From assembly GCA_012295275.1 (NCBI GenBank), contig CM022675.1, forward strand, positions 4,490,818 through 4,554,817: a stretch of 64,000 nt of DNA, read 5' to 3'. The notes beneath the pieces are model-generated. The model saw nothing but the letters and a program-made list of their open reading frames with translations, was not told the DNA's origin and searched no databases. This stretch comes from Chrysomallon squamiferum. Its lineage: Eukaryota > Mollusca > Gastropoda > Neomphalida > Peltospiridae. Made by a program: the position numbers and the translations under genes. Shown in pieces: positions 53,890-64,000 of this stretch (positions are counted from its first letter, which is position 1; each line of letters starts with the position of its first letter).

Positions 53890-55462
53890 GAAGAAGAAGA
53901 AGAAGAAGAAGAAGAAGAAGAAGAAAGATTGTGGTAGTAGTAGTGGTAGAAGTGGTAATAGTAGTAAAAGATGAAGTAGTGGTATTGGTTGCCGCAGTGA
54001 CAGTTTAATAGTAGAAGTATACCTGTCTGTGTGTCCCATTGGTCTGTGTGTGATTCAGGTAACATCAAACAAGTATATATTTAACACTTTTTGTTTTAAA
54101 TTCAGTGTTTATGAAGAGAAGAATTTACCAACCTGTAAACCAATTTCTCCATTGCTCGGGTTGCATTGCTGGAAGCATTTAAAAGGATCATTGTCTTGTA
54201 TTTCGTAGTTAGACCTCGAACTCTCTACATCGATATTTCCAACGTACTGGAATAATTTGTCATTCGTCTCTGAAAACAACAACAACAATAAAAAAAGCAA
54301 AATTAGTGATTTTGTTCTTATTGTTGATGTCGTAGATAATGAACAATTTATAAAGTAAAACTTTAATAAAACATTAAACATTTGTTTCTTTTCTAAATGA
54401 AATCGAAATTATCAATAACAGAATACTCACCAGTCCATTTCCACGGTGTAAACGTCTCAAAAGCTCCTACCCAATAATCTGTGTCTTCTTCCATTACAGA
54501 AAAAAGTTTGTTTTTGTCTAAACCAGAATGATCAACAACGAGTCTGCCTCCTGCCTCCTCACAGCCAGAATACGCTGCCTCCCACCAAGTTTGTTTTTTA
54601 TCCAGTGTAAAATATTCTTCTAACATTTCTTCTTGTTTTCTGTCAGACCACGGACCTGTGTTAATTTATTAATATTTATCTTAATTATTTATTTGCATTT
54701 TGTTGATGAAATTTTATGTTACGTTCTTATATATACATTTATATATACGTATTTTGTTTATATTGTATAAATTTACACATACATATTTATACTGTTATGT
54801 TTTATAAATTTATTAATAATTACTTAGTTATGCTCTTTTGCGTTTTAGTAAATACTGCTACGTTATTATTATTGTTATGTTATTTTATATATAATATTGC
54901 TGTTATTTATATTTAACTAGGTCAAAATACGTTAGCTAATGTTGCATTTATAGTAAATAGTTTATTTTTTAAAGATGTTATAACGTGCTAGTATATGTGT
55001 TATGTTAAATCCTATTACATACTGTTGTTACGCTATGCTGTTATTTAATTTTCATCGCTGTCATTATTGCTGTTTGTTGTCGTCGTTATTATTGGTGTTG
55101 ATGATATTGTTACTGTTATTATTATTAGTGTCGTTGATGTTGTTATTGTTATTATTAATTATGGATGAACATTTCATGTTAAACATCGATTAAACATTCA
55201 GAAGGCTCTATTTTGAGAAAGGTCTTCTTTTAACATAATCATCATATACAAGAAATCACAATAATAAAATCCCCGTTAAACAGTAAATAAAACTGAAATA
55301 AAATATAAAATTTTAAGTTATCTGCCCTAGCCTTATACATATTTCAAATGAAGTACAATGAATAAATTAATTTAAATAAATAATAAACTTACTTAGTCTT
55401 TCTGCACCTGGAACCTGATTGTAGATGGTTAATGTAATCACTGCTGTTATTAAATTCATCAT
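50195..55462 (-). CDS. Unit 9: CTLD-WSC-CTLD receptor, nearly complete, stem exon damaged
   Basis: Exons: 55462-55393, 54655-54431, 54269-54133, 53684-53555, 53290-53156, 52957-52763, 52575-52435, (stem), 51460-51385, 50930-50195. All have GT/AG sites and open frames. Exon 8 has lost its 5' half and acceptor to an A-rich/TAA-repeat tract; the only nearby AG gives an immediate TAA in frame. Because exon 8 is phase 1-1, skipping it would join exon 7 to the TM exon in frame and give about 614 residues without a stalk. The CTLD1 final cysteine is present (exon 5 ends A-H-L-L-C). The tail (245 residues) keeps most tyrosine repeats and stops after S-D-L-P. This and unit 6 are the best candidates for expressed genes. 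Confidence 0.72.
51385..51460 (-). CDS. Unit 9 exon 9: transmembrane helix
   Basis: A-S-V-G-G-G-V-A-A-V-V-V-V-L-V-V-T-V-I-V, ending L-W-S-K. 76 nt, phase 1-2. Confidence 0.8.
51983..52111 (-). pseudogene. Unit 9 exon 8: truncated stem exon
   Basis: The 3' part of the stem is readable (F-S-N-P-S-F-S ... S-E-P-T-K-S-R-E ... H-S-S-N-K-S). The 5' part and its acceptor are replaced by a run of A and TAA repeats (minus strand). The donor remains GT (GTTAGT). Coordinates are approximate. Confidence 0.55.
52210..52286. repeat. (CT)n microsatellite, intron 7 of unit 9
   Basis: At the same place as the CT tract of unit 2 intron 7. Confidence 0.93.
52435..52575 (-). CDS. Unit 9 exon 7: second CTLD, C-terminal half
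   Basis: G-S-E-V-S-Y-K-K ... L-K-S-L-V-W-L-V-N ... F-Q-T-I-C-Q-K. Donor GTGAGT. Confidence 0.76.
52763..52957 (-). CDS. Unit 9 exon 6: second CTLD, N-terminal half
   Basis: The phase-correct acceptor is AATATAG (start 52957). Reads ... A-K-I-C-F-T-K-W ... R-L-S-K-L-T-S-N-T-V ... Y-W-L-G-L-H-R-E-V-E-W-R-W-I-D. Confidence 0.7.
53156..53290 (-). CDS. Unit 9 exon 5: CTLD C-terminal half
   Basis: 135 nt; C-G-Y-V-K-F ... F-Q-N-C-D-S-Y-R-A-H-L-L-C. Keeps the terminal cysteine that units 2, 6 and 10 have as tyrosine. Confidence 0.72.
53555..53684 (-). CDS. Unit 9 exon 4: WSC-like, second half
   Basis: 130 nt; C-Y-C (here R-C-Y-C), C-A-G, Y-C-G-G, I-S-I-Y. The exon ends in A rather than G before donor GTGACA, changing the junction residue to N. 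Confidence 0.76.
53795..53930. repeat. (CAA)n(TAA)n(GAA)n compound microsatellite, intron 3 of unit 9
   Basis: Three successive triplet tracts. Confidence 0.92.
54133..54269 (-). CDS. Unit 9 exon 3: WSC-like, first half
   Basis: E-T-N-D-K-L-F-Q-Y-V-G-N ... F-K-C-F-Q-Q-C-N-P-S-N-G-E-I-G-L-Q, phase 1-0. Confidence 0.76.
54431..54655 (-). CDS. Unit 9 exon 2: first CTLD, N-terminal half
   Basis: 225 nt; S-G-C-E-E-A-G-G-R-L ... Y-W-V-G-A-F-E-T-F-T-P-W-K-W-T-G. Donor GTGAGT. Confidence 0.8.
55393..55462 (-). CDS. Unit 9 exon 1: signal peptide
   Basis: Two adjacent ATG codons (55462 and 55459); the second matches the other units. Reads M-N-L-I-T-A-V-I-T-L-T-I-Y-N-Q-V-P-G-A. Donor GTAAGT. Confidence 0.78.
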
Positions 55463-55515
55463 TTCTTTTTGTTTTCTTTTCTTTATTTTTATTTACGAAA
55501 ATTCTTACGCAAGAC

Positions 55516-55524
55516 GATATAAAA
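55516..55524 (-). promoter_or_regulatory. TATA-like element, unit 9
   Basis: Minus strand GGTTTTATATCG, about 55 bp before the start codon; conserved position. Confidence 0.35.
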
Positions 55525-57650
55525 CCGAGTTTTGCTAAAACCAACAAGGAAGTAGATCAGATATTAATAGAAAGAGGAAAACAGATCATGAATCTGGCTA
55601 CTTAGATTACGGATGACACTGTTTGTAATTTTGTGTTGGTATAATTATAAGTGATGCGTCCGTTTTACCAATATAAGTTGTATGAGTTTATTTTAACAAT
55701 AAGTTGCTTTATTAATATTATTTGTATGTATGTATTTATAAGACTCCGTCTTTTTACATTTACTAATACATACATTTACTAATACATACATTTACTAATA
55801 CATACATTTACTAATACATACATTTACTAATTCATACATACATGCAACGATACTACATACATAATTTATAACACAAAAATACATACATAGATAGATACAA
55901 ACATACATAGATACATACCTAATGCATGCACACAAAAATACATACATAGATAGATACAAACATATAAACATACATACATACATAATGCATACACACAAAA
56001 ATACATACGTAGATTGATACAAAGATACAAACATGCATACATAATGCTTACATTCATAACACATACATATACTGACACATAAATATATGCATCTATGCAT
56101 ACATGTATATACAAATACATACAGGAATGCATATGCAAATCAATACATAGATATATGCACGCACACACACACACACACACACACGTAGAAATATCCACAT
56201 ACAAACACACAGAACTGCATATCCAAACTCATTTTATTTTTTCCAACACTACATCATTTTATTTTCTATCACATACTAACTTTTTCCAATTTATTTCACC
56301 ATTTTCACATATGTATATATATATATATGTATGTATTGGGAGTATGTATGTATTGTTAATATAATATATATGTATGTATTGTTAAATATATATATATATA
56401 TATGTATGTATTGTTATTATATATATATATATGTATGTATTGTTCTGTTATTAAAATTAAATGATTAAGAACTTGTTGTCCTGTTTGTAAACAAAATATT
56501 ATCTTTCTATCGTTTATAATTTAATAATTTTAAATTCACTTTGTCTATTTATTTAGTTATAATCCTGTAATATTATTAGTGAATCTCATTGATTTTAAGC
56601 ATAAAACGTGTTTGTATTTAATTTATAGGTCAGTGTACATTAAACCACTCTGTTTATGTTACTTTAATTATGAAAAATGTTCTCCTCAAACTCACGTGGG
56701 GTTTGTCAGAAATAAAAATAAAATCTGGCAGGTTTTCACTGTATATTTTATTTAATAATGATGTGCTGTCTATAGTGAAACATTCAGTTTAACAGTTAGG
56801 ATGTGTGTAAGTGCTGACTGATTTGACTCGAAGTGATTTCGAGAATATCGCGAGTTTTACCGATCATTAGAATGCACAGCGCAGTCTTAAAATAGCGCAA
56901 ATCGACAAATAGCGGAGATCGAAAAATAGCGCAAAACACAAACACACGCGATTACATAATAACGTTGTGACACACGTCGTCACAATCTCTCCTATCTCTT
57001 ACTGTCACATTTTATCTTTCTTGTTCTTTCTTGCCATCCCATTGTTATTAATATCATTAATACATCGCCATTATTATTACTATTATTATTATTATTATTA
57101 TTTTTTTTTTTTTTTTAATTTACATTTATATTATATGTGAGAAATATGTGACTGATAATACTGGTTTGAGATGACAGTCACTCTGTTGGTTAAAGTTTGC
57201 TGTTTGTTTGTTCAATTAACTGAAACTACAGTCTGTTTTTTTAATGATGGACCCAGTCTGTGAAGCCTCAGAAGCAATCATACCAATATGGTGAAACATC
57301 GAGAACAACTGTCTCACAAAACAGTTAAAATAAAATTAATATATTACATCATACTAAGTTTCACAGTTGTGTTTCTCTCGTTTAGAGAGCTCGTCACTCT
57401 CCAAGTCTGACTTAACTGAGTGGAGTTTGTCAGGACAGCTTATTTATTTTGTGAAAAACAGCAAAGCTGTTGTAAATCTGTGTTCTTGAAAATCAAATGA
57501 CTGTGTGTGTGAGTGTGTGTGTATATGTGTGTGTGAGTGTGTTTATATGTGTGTGTGTGTGTGTGTGTGTGTTGGTGTATGTGTGTGTTGGTGTGTGTAT
57601 GTGGTCATGTCAGTGAAATAGTTTTTTTCGGTGACGTTTGCACACAGTTG
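55525..57650. other. Spacer between units 9 and 10
   Basis: TACATACATTTACTAA repeats (55765-55830), a long ACAT-rich region (to about 56210), TATATG repeats (56310-56440), then the conserved spacer with GAATATCGCGAG at about 56840. No gene seen. Confidence 0.6.
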
Positions 57651-58270
57651 CTGTTTTGAGGATATCTCAAACTTTAAGGGCTCGTTCTGAAACGAGATTG
57701 TCTCTCAAAAATTGATAACTGACTTTACAGAAACGTTTCATGAAGTTTTTCTACTCCTTTCGGGTGACAAAACCTTTTATACTGGAAAAACAGATGTACC
57801 TAAGATATTTAATTTGTGTTTGGACGAGGCTGTTTATATGAAGAAAACTCGTAGACAAAACCTCGAGAACGTAACAAGTAGTGTATGAACGATGTTCGTG
57901 ATAATAGTTCGAAAAACTATACAAAATGGCGGTTGTTCCAAAGTACTTTCAGTCAAAATTAAATTTTAACGATGTTAGTGATACACGTTCAGAGAAATAT
58001 AACAAAATGGCGGCTATGCCAAAGTACTTCCAACTGAGATTAAACCTTTTTCTTTTTCTTTTTCACACTACACGGTAATACTCGTGCAATAAACACAAAG
58101 ATAAGACTTCAAATGTTCCATTTAACGATTTTTTTTATTCAAATAGCACTTGAAAACAGAGAATAAATCAATCATTCGAAAGTCAAAATATATCGATTTA
58201 CCTGGTGATCCATTTGAATAGTATCGAGGTTTTCTGTGTGACAATAAAGTTAGATTAATACTAAAAAGTT
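57650..58270 (-). repeat. Unit 3' block, copy 7 (follows unit 10), internally duplicated
   Basis: Same block; the CAAAATGGCGG-AAAGTACTT segment occurs twice (about 57920 and 58005). Minus-strand AATAAA at 58139-58134, about 1.05 kb after the tail stop. Confidence 0.5.
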
Positions 58271-59189
58271 AGTATAAAACAGACTTCCAGTACGAAACAG
58301 AAAATGTAAAATGCATATGAAGAATTATTAAAATAAAATATTATAATATCTTTAGTTGGTTATACAGATTCGGTATATAATATAATATAAAGTAATGTAG
58401 TATAAAGATAGTTTTTTCTCATATTTCTTGTATATAAATATATAATCAAACACAGAAATCCACATACATACATACATACATACACACACATGCATAAATA
58501 TACAGATCGTTTTCCGATATTTTATATAATATTTGTAATAAATGTATTTATGAAGTAAGGTTTGAGATGATCTATCGGAAAACTCTAATATATCACATTC
58601 TCCAATTTAGGATTTCTGAATTTCGAATAACCTGTCCTTAAACTGTAATAATAATAATAATCAGAAAATCAGAAAACAAGAAAGAAAGAAAAAGAACAGA
58701 ATAATAATTTAAAAAAATAATAAAAAAGAAAGAGAAAAAATCGGAAACGAAAGAAAAACGAAAAAAGTTAGAAAAAGAGTTGATATGAGACACGGTTAGC
58801 GAGGATTCCTTCAAGAGACAAAATTTTACATCAGTTCAGATTAATACTTAAAATATTAGTGTAAGAACAGATTTCACATGTCACAGAAATAAGGTAAAAA
58901 ATAAATCGCATTGACGAAAAGTTCATTTAGATATTAGGATAAATTACAAATACAAAATAGAAAGGCAAAAATAGTAATACATATAATGCGAACAAAAAAA
59001 CGGAATTATTTATTAACATAGTGTTTACAACAACAACAACATCAAAATAAATTAATTAATTAATAATAAAATACCAAAAAATTAAATAAAATATTAAAAA
59101 ATCAATATGGTATGAAGGAGTGTTAATACAGGTTAAATAATAATAGTAATAATAACAATAATAATAATAATAATTGGTATGAGACACTA

Positions 59190-60171
59190 TTAACAGGATT
59201 TCAAAAACCACTTCATAGCAAACGACACATTTTGTATCAAAATATCGATCGTGTTACTGCTGACATTCTTTTCTATCTGACTTTTCCAGAACAAAATAAA
59301 AAGTCCACTGCCTTCAGAAACGTTGTCGTTGTTGTCGGAATTGTCGTGGACGTTATCAGAGATTTCTGATTTCCTAATGGGAATTTGATTGTTAGACGAG
59401 GCAGTATCACTACACAGACTGGGGTGTGGTAAATCGGAAGTAACGGTATCAGCGATGTCGTAGAGGTTGATGTCAGGTTGGTTAAGATGGTTATACAGTT
59501 CTGATGTTGTTGTTGATGTTGGAGGTTTCCTCTCCATGGTGTCGTAGTCTTCAGAATCAACGAGGTGGCTGTAGACGTCAGATACAGTTGCAGTTGTCTT
59601 TTCTTTGCTTGTGCTGTCGTAGTCGCTGTCATTGTCAACACCAAGTCGGTTGTAGACATGAGACGTTGTTGTTTTATTTTTCTTATCACAGGTATCGTAG
59701 TCGCCGTTGTCGTCCCCAACAATGTGGTTGTAGATGTTAGATGTACGAGTTGTTGTGTTTGTTGTATCTGCGTTGTTGCTGTCGTCGTCATGGATGACTG
59801 ACAGATGACTATCCACTTCAGATGTTGTAGTAGTTGCCGTGTTGATATCCACTGTGTCGTAATCGCCATTTTTGATGTCAGCAGAAGTTTTTTCCGGAAC
59901 TGCTTTAACATCTGCGATGTCGTAGTCGTTATCATTTCTGTTTTCCATGTTGATAGTAACTCCGTTTGGGACGTTGTAGTAAACACTGTGGTTTCCTTGA
60001 TTTTCTGATTCAAATTCATAATCTGCCGACGTCGATGTCGTTGTTATCTCATAACTCGGATTTATGTGACCACGTTGTAAATCTTCAGCAGAGCTGATTT
60101 CATTGTTTCTTTTGTTAAAATTAATTCTTGATTCTGGTAACTTTTGAGTTTTAAAACAAAATCGACGTGTT
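59190..60171 (-). CDS. Unit 10 exon 10: longest tyrosine-repeat tail
   Basis: About 327 residues, acidic and Thr-rich. Tyrosine sites in order include S-Y-E-I, D-Y-E-F, S-V-Y-Y-N-V-P, D-Y-D-I-A-D-V, D-Y-D-T-V-D-I, N-I-Y-N-H-I, D-Y-D-T-C-D, H-V-Y-N-R-L-G-V, D-Y-D-S, D-V-Y-S-H-L, D-Y-D-T-M, E-L-Y-N-H-L, L-Y-D-I-A-D. Repeats of about 26 residues pair Y-x-x-L with an acidic D-Y-D 5-7 residues after the L. Candidate docking sites for SH2 proteins (inference). It lacks the V/I/L/S at -2 of a classical ITIM at most sites; S-V-Y-Y-N-V does fit. Confidence 0.8.
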
Positions 60172-61961
60172 CTGAAAAATGAAGACATTATTTAAATTTA
60201 AACTGTGAAATACTAAATTTGTTTTATTATATGAGTTTTTGTCGTGACGACTCTGATAATTCAAAGGAAAAACTATTTTACATTTAAATTAAACTGACTT
60301 TAACTAAGAAGAATAAAAGTGAAATGTGTAGATTTTTTTTACTTTCTTTCATATGTTTGTATATAAATGTATTATTTTCATTCATACTTTCTTGTTCTTT
60401 CATACCTTTTTCTTTCTCTTTCTTTTATTCTTTCGTGTCTTCCTATCTTTCATTCACACCTTTTTTTCTTTTATTCTTTCTTTTTTCTTAGTATTTTTAA
60501 CAAACATAATAAAGAACAGATTGTTTTTTCTTTCTTTTTCATTCATTCATTCTTTTTTCCTTCTCTATTATTCATTCATATTTCATTCTTTATTTGTTTC
60601 AAATTTTCTGTTTTTCTGCTTCATAAATTTCATAATTTGGTTTACTAAAATTAATTCTTGATTCTGGTAACTTTTGAGTTTTAAAACAAAATCGACGTGT
60701 TCTGAAAAATGAAGACATTATTTAAATTTAAACTGTGAAATACTAAATTAGTTTTATTATACGAGTTTCTGTCGTGACGACTCTGATAATTCAAAGGAAA
60801 AATTATTTTACATTTCAAATTAAACTGACGTTAACTGAGAAGAATAACAGTGAAATATGTATATATATCTTTTTTACTTTCATTCATATTTTTTCTATCG
60901 ATAACTTTCGTTCATGTTTTTATTTCACCATGTTTTTATTTTGTTTTAGCATAAGAACACATAATTTTGTCTTTCTTTTTCATTCATTCATTCTTTTTTC
61001 CTTCTCTAGTTTTTTCTTTGATATTTCATACTTTAATTTTATGTAATGACTGATTACAACAAATTCTCACCGTCTAGACCAAACTACGACGAAAACAATG
61101 ACGACCAAAACCAGTACAACAGCAGCGACACCACCAACATATGCTGAAAATAATTACATAATAACATTGATTTTAATCTAAGAACAATTATCTATGTAAA
61201 TATTTGTATGCATGTATGTATGTATCTATATATTGTATTATTATTATATTTTTCACTTATTATTAAAATAATTTTACTAATTTTAACACAGATATGACGC
61301 ATTATTTGCCCTATTTTCAATTTATATTATATAAAACATATTATTAAAAATATAAAAATTAAATAATCTGCTAAGTTAAAAAATAAAAGAACACTAACAA
61401 TGAAAATATATTTAATTAATTTCAATAAGATTTGCAGAATAAATCTAGTAAATTAATACAAGCTAGTAAAATAAAGTTAGTAAATTAAAAAATAGTAACA
61501 TAATTCTTGTAAATTAAATAAGCCATCTAACACACAGAAACTGGGTATAAAAATAAAAATAAATAAACTTAATTAATTTAAACAAATCTAGTAAATGAAT
61601 ACTAGTCATAAAATTAATAAAATAAATTTAGTGAATTAAAAGTAGTAAATAGATCTAGTAAATTAAATCTAACAAAATAAAACAAGTAAATAAATATATA
61701 AATAAAAATAAAAACTAATAAAATGTATTTAGTAAATTAAATTTAGTCAAATAAATCTGTTAAGTTAACAAAATAGTAAAATTAAAACTGACCTGACTTG
61801 TTTGATGGATGTTGTGTCTCACCGGATTCTTTTGTTGGAATTATCTCCCCTGATGTCGATGTTGCTTGTGTAGTTAAATTATCTGTAAATATAAAAAAGA
61901 TTTTCTCTAGAAGATATTAGATTTTTTTTCAATATAAAACTAATTGTAAGTCATCTTTTAA

Positions 61962-62022
<61 letters not shown>

Positions 62023-62667
62023 GTTTTAGAATATAGACAGCTTATTCTGAAATAGAAATGTCTTTTATTGTATGCAATTTATAACACATACCTATATAGA
62101 TACATAAAAAACATCTGCACAAATGCTCTCTCTCTCTCTGTGTCTGTGTGTGTGAGTGTGTGTGTGTGTGTGTGTGTATGTTATGTGTATGTGAATTCAC
62201 AGAATTACAAACTATAATATCCATGATAAAGGCATTTTACTTTTGAATTACATTTTACCCTTAACATAACATGTAAATTATACGTATACAAAAAACTTTT
62301 GATGTTTTATTTGTGTCTCTATACTCACACTTCTGACAAATAGTCTGAAGTTTTGTCTGTGGAGGATAATAATCATAATCATCACTATCAACGGACCAAA
62401 CCAAACTTTTAAGTAACTTCGTATTGTCAGAAATCTGTTTCGAGTACGACACTTCTTTACCTGAAAAATAAAAAAAAATATAAAAAAATTAAAATAATAA
62501 AAATAATAAAATAAATGAATAGAATAAAACAAAGCTTGAATATGTGTGAATGTGTGTACGTGTGTGTATGTGTGTATGTAGACAGATAAATAGATAAATA
62601 GACCAGATAGATATATAAAAACATATAAGTATGTAAATGAAATAAAATGTATTAAAATTTCAAAAAT

Positions 62668-62699
<32 letters not shown>

Positions 62700-63282
62700 T
62701 AAAATAAATAAATGAATAAATAAATAAATAAATTAATTAATAAATACGTAATTATTTCTTAGGACACTAAAGAAAAATGTACCGTTAATCCACCTCCATT
62801 TAACTTCTCTGTGAAGTGCAATCCAGTATGATCGCTTCTGTCTTTCTGGTTTTGTTAAAAGTTCTTTCATAGCTGAGAGTGTGTTGTTCGTTAGCTTAAG
62901 AAAATTTTCATAATTTTTCTTCCATGTCATGTCCTTTAGTGAAATACATGTCTCAGATATACAGTCTGACCAGTTAAACAACCATTCAAACAATGATGTT
63001 ATTACATCGTTCTCTGTTAGAAACAGGACAAATTAATATATATATGTATGTGTATGTGTATACATATATATATATATACACAACAGAGAGTGTATTATTC
63101 GTTAGCTTAGGAAAATTTTCATAGTTTTTCTTCCATGTGATATCAGTTAGAGAAATACATGTCTCAGATTTGCAAACTGACAAGTGGAGCAGCCATGTAA
63201 GAAACAGTTTTAGTGCTTTCGTCTCCAAATGAAATAGGAAAAATAAATAAATAAATAAATTTAAAAAATAAATAAATACAAA

Positions 63283-63329
<47 letters not shown>

Positions 63330-64000
63330 ACAAAAAGTCAAAATATAAATAGAAACAAAAACAAAAAAATACAAAGAAATAAAAAAAAAAAAAAACCAAA
63401 ATAAAAATAGAAATAAAAATAAAAATAAAATAAAATAAAATAAAATAAAATAAAGTAAATAAATAAATAAATAAAAAACAATAAAGCAGACATATTTTGT
63501 TTGTAACAACTACTACTACATCTACTTTAACTTCTGATACGACTAATTTACCTTTTATTATTATTAATTAATTAATTAATTAATTTATGTATTTATTTAT
63601 TTATTTATTGATATAGTCATTGTAACTAAAAATACTGACTGAACAATGTTAAAATAAAATGATCTGTATAAGCTGCGTATGCTTTGTAGCTGTCACAGTT
63701 TTGGAAACCAATTGTAAAATTGTCAGAATTGAGCTTGACGTAGCCGCAGCGGTTGATTCCGTCAACGCTGTCGTCGATTTGAACTGAAGACGGAAAATCT
63801 GTAATGAAGTAATTTATATATTATTATAATTATCACTACATGAGTGCATACTCAATCTTCATTCGTTAATTCATTCATTCGTTCTTTCATTCATTCATTG
63901 GTTCATTCATTTATTTATATATTCGTTTGTTCATTCATTCAAAATCACAAACTTATACCTTCATCTACTTATGTTAATAAAATACTACAAAATAGATAAA
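59190..64000 (-). CDS. Unit 10: receptor exons 5-10 (partial, 5' end beyond window)
   Basis: Visible exons: 5 (63798-63640 or 63664), 6 (63013-62783), 7 (62460-62329), 8 (61882-61793), 9 (61143-61071), 10 (60171-59190). By comparison with unit 2, exon 4 should begin about 40 bp past the right edge. It resembles unit 2 in the ectodomain and has the longest tail of the window (about 327 residues). The normal exon 5 donor is GT to AT mutated, but a GTCAGT 24 nt further on keeps phase and frame. A partial second copy of exon 6 and a duplicated exon 10 start sit in introns 5 and 9. The stem is the shortest (90 nt). Apart from the donor, I see no lesion in the visible exons. Confidence 0.72.
60113..60290 (-). 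repeat. Duplicated exon 10 start, copy used by unit 10
   Basis: Matches 60650-60825 over about 175 bp, covering the exon 10 acceptor and its first 55 or so bases. Confidence 0.7.
60650..60825 (-). repeat. Duplicated exon 10 start, extra copy in intron 9
   Basis: Has an intact acceptor (start 60701) and T-R-R-F-C-F-K-T codons, but the exon runs out after about 55 bases into intron sequence. Confidence 0.7.
61071..61143 (-). CDS. Unit 10 exon 9: transmembrane helix
   Basis: 73 nt, one codon shorter than others; A-Y-V-G-G-V-A-A-V-V-L-V-L-V-V-I-V-F-V-V, ending W-S-R. Confidence 0.78.
61793..61882 (-). CDS. Unit 10 exon 8: short stem
   Basis: 30 residues: L-T-T-Q-A-T-S-T-S-G-E-I-I-P-T-K ... H-P-S-N-K-S. 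An internal deletion relative to unit 2. Confidence 0.72.
61964..62023. repeat. (TTA)n microsatellite, intron 7 of unit 10
   Basis: At the same place as the TTA tract of unit 2 intron 7. Confidence 0.92.
62329..62460 (-). CDS. Unit 10 exon 7: second CTLD, C-terminal half
   Basis: 132 nt, nearly the same as unit 2 exon 7; ends L-Q-T-I-C-Q-K. Donor GTGAGT. Confidence 0.78.
62783..63013 (-). CDS. Unit 10 exon 6: second CTLD, N-terminal half
   Basis: 231 nt as in unit 2; S-E-T-C-I-S-L-K-D-M-T-W ... S-Y-W-I-A-L-H-R-E-V-K-W-R-W-I-N. The W-I-G glycine is alanine here. Confidence 0.76.
63080..63232 (-). pseudogene. Unit 10 extra partial copy of exon 6
   Basis: Reads L-F-L-T-W-L-L-H-L-S ... S-E-T-C-I-S-L-T-D-I-T-W-K-K-N-Y ... 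T-N-N-T-L-S and then breaks off into an AT/TATG microsatellite. The acceptor position has GG in place of AG, and there is no donor. A dead exon duplicate. Confidence 0.65.
63640..63798 (-). CDS. Unit 10 exon 5: CTLD C-terminal half, extended to cryptic donor
   Basis: Acceptor ACAG. The paralogous end at 63664 is followed by ATCATT instead of GTCATT. The next in-phase donor, GTCAGT at 63639-63634, adds eight residues (D-H-F-I-L-T-L-F) with no stop. Confidence 0.55.

Noticed and set aside
59190-60171. Calling the tail tyrosines classical ITIMs or ITAMs
   Set aside because: Most Y-x-x-L sites have H, D, E or N at -2, and the second spaced tyrosine lacks I/L at +3. Described only as ITIM/ITAM-like.

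Overview
ORGANISM AND LAYOUT. This is animal nuclear DNA: AT-rich, full of microsatellites, with small exons bounded by GT/AG sites, TTAGGG-type repeats and two decayed DNA transposons. The domain mixture (C-type lectin, WSC) and repeat style suggest a lophotrochozoan, probably a mollusc; that is inference. There are two 200-N assembly gaps (2243-2442, 24603-24802). Every protein gene I can support is on the minus strand and belongs to one tandem family of type I membrane receptors, so read the genes from right to left.

GENE MODEL. A complete copy has ten exons: (1) signal peptide; (2) N-terminal half of a C-type lectin domain (CTLD) ending W-x-W-T-G; (3)+(4) a WSC-like cysteine domain; (5) what looks like the C-terminal half of the first CTLD (C-G-Y-V...N-C); (6)+(7) a second CTLD ending I-C-Q-K; (8) a Thr/Ser-rich stem; (9) a Val-rich transmembrane helix; (10) a long cytoplasmic tail with repeated tyrosine motifs. 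Junction phases are 1-1-(1-0, 0-1)-1-1-1-1-1-2, so most extracellular exons can be lost without a frameshift. The family looks like cell-surface recognition receptors that signal through tyrosines. Immune function is inference.

UNITS, LEFT TO RIGHT. Unit 1 (1665-2242) tail fragment beside gap 1. Unit 2 (3443-8454) all ten exons, but a 1-nt insertion ends the tail just inside the membrane. Unit 3 (13564-13630) orphan promoter and signal exon. Unit 4 (15505-18916) lacks exons 2-6 and has two nonsense mutations. Unit 5 (23514-24602) tail and part of the TM exon, cut by gap 2. Unit 6 (26076-32107) all exons, exon 5 acceptor mutated, hAT fragment in intron 2. Unit 7 (35580-40449) a divergent copy whose 5' end is cut by a telomere-like satellite. 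Unit 8 (43505-45584) a partial pseudogene in a segmental duplicate of unit 4. Unit 9 (50195-55462) nearly complete, stem exon damaged. Unit 10 (59190 to beyond 64000) has exons 5-10 here, with the exon 5 donor mutated.

SPACERS AND REPEATS. Related spacers separate the units: a conserved 3' block with a candidate polyadenylation signal, CA/GA tracts, a spacer with a recurrent GAATATCGCGAG motif, a 27-bp minisatellite, and a promoter with a T-rich TATA-like element. Two arrays of a satellite with embedded (TTAGGG)n (9463-13270 and 40449-42281) interrupt this order, and their flanks look exchanged. A Tigger/pogo-like element (about 33951-34717) sits in the spacer after unit 7's neighbour. Overall the window is a birth-and-death cluster of lectin receptor genes with many recent, readable lesions.
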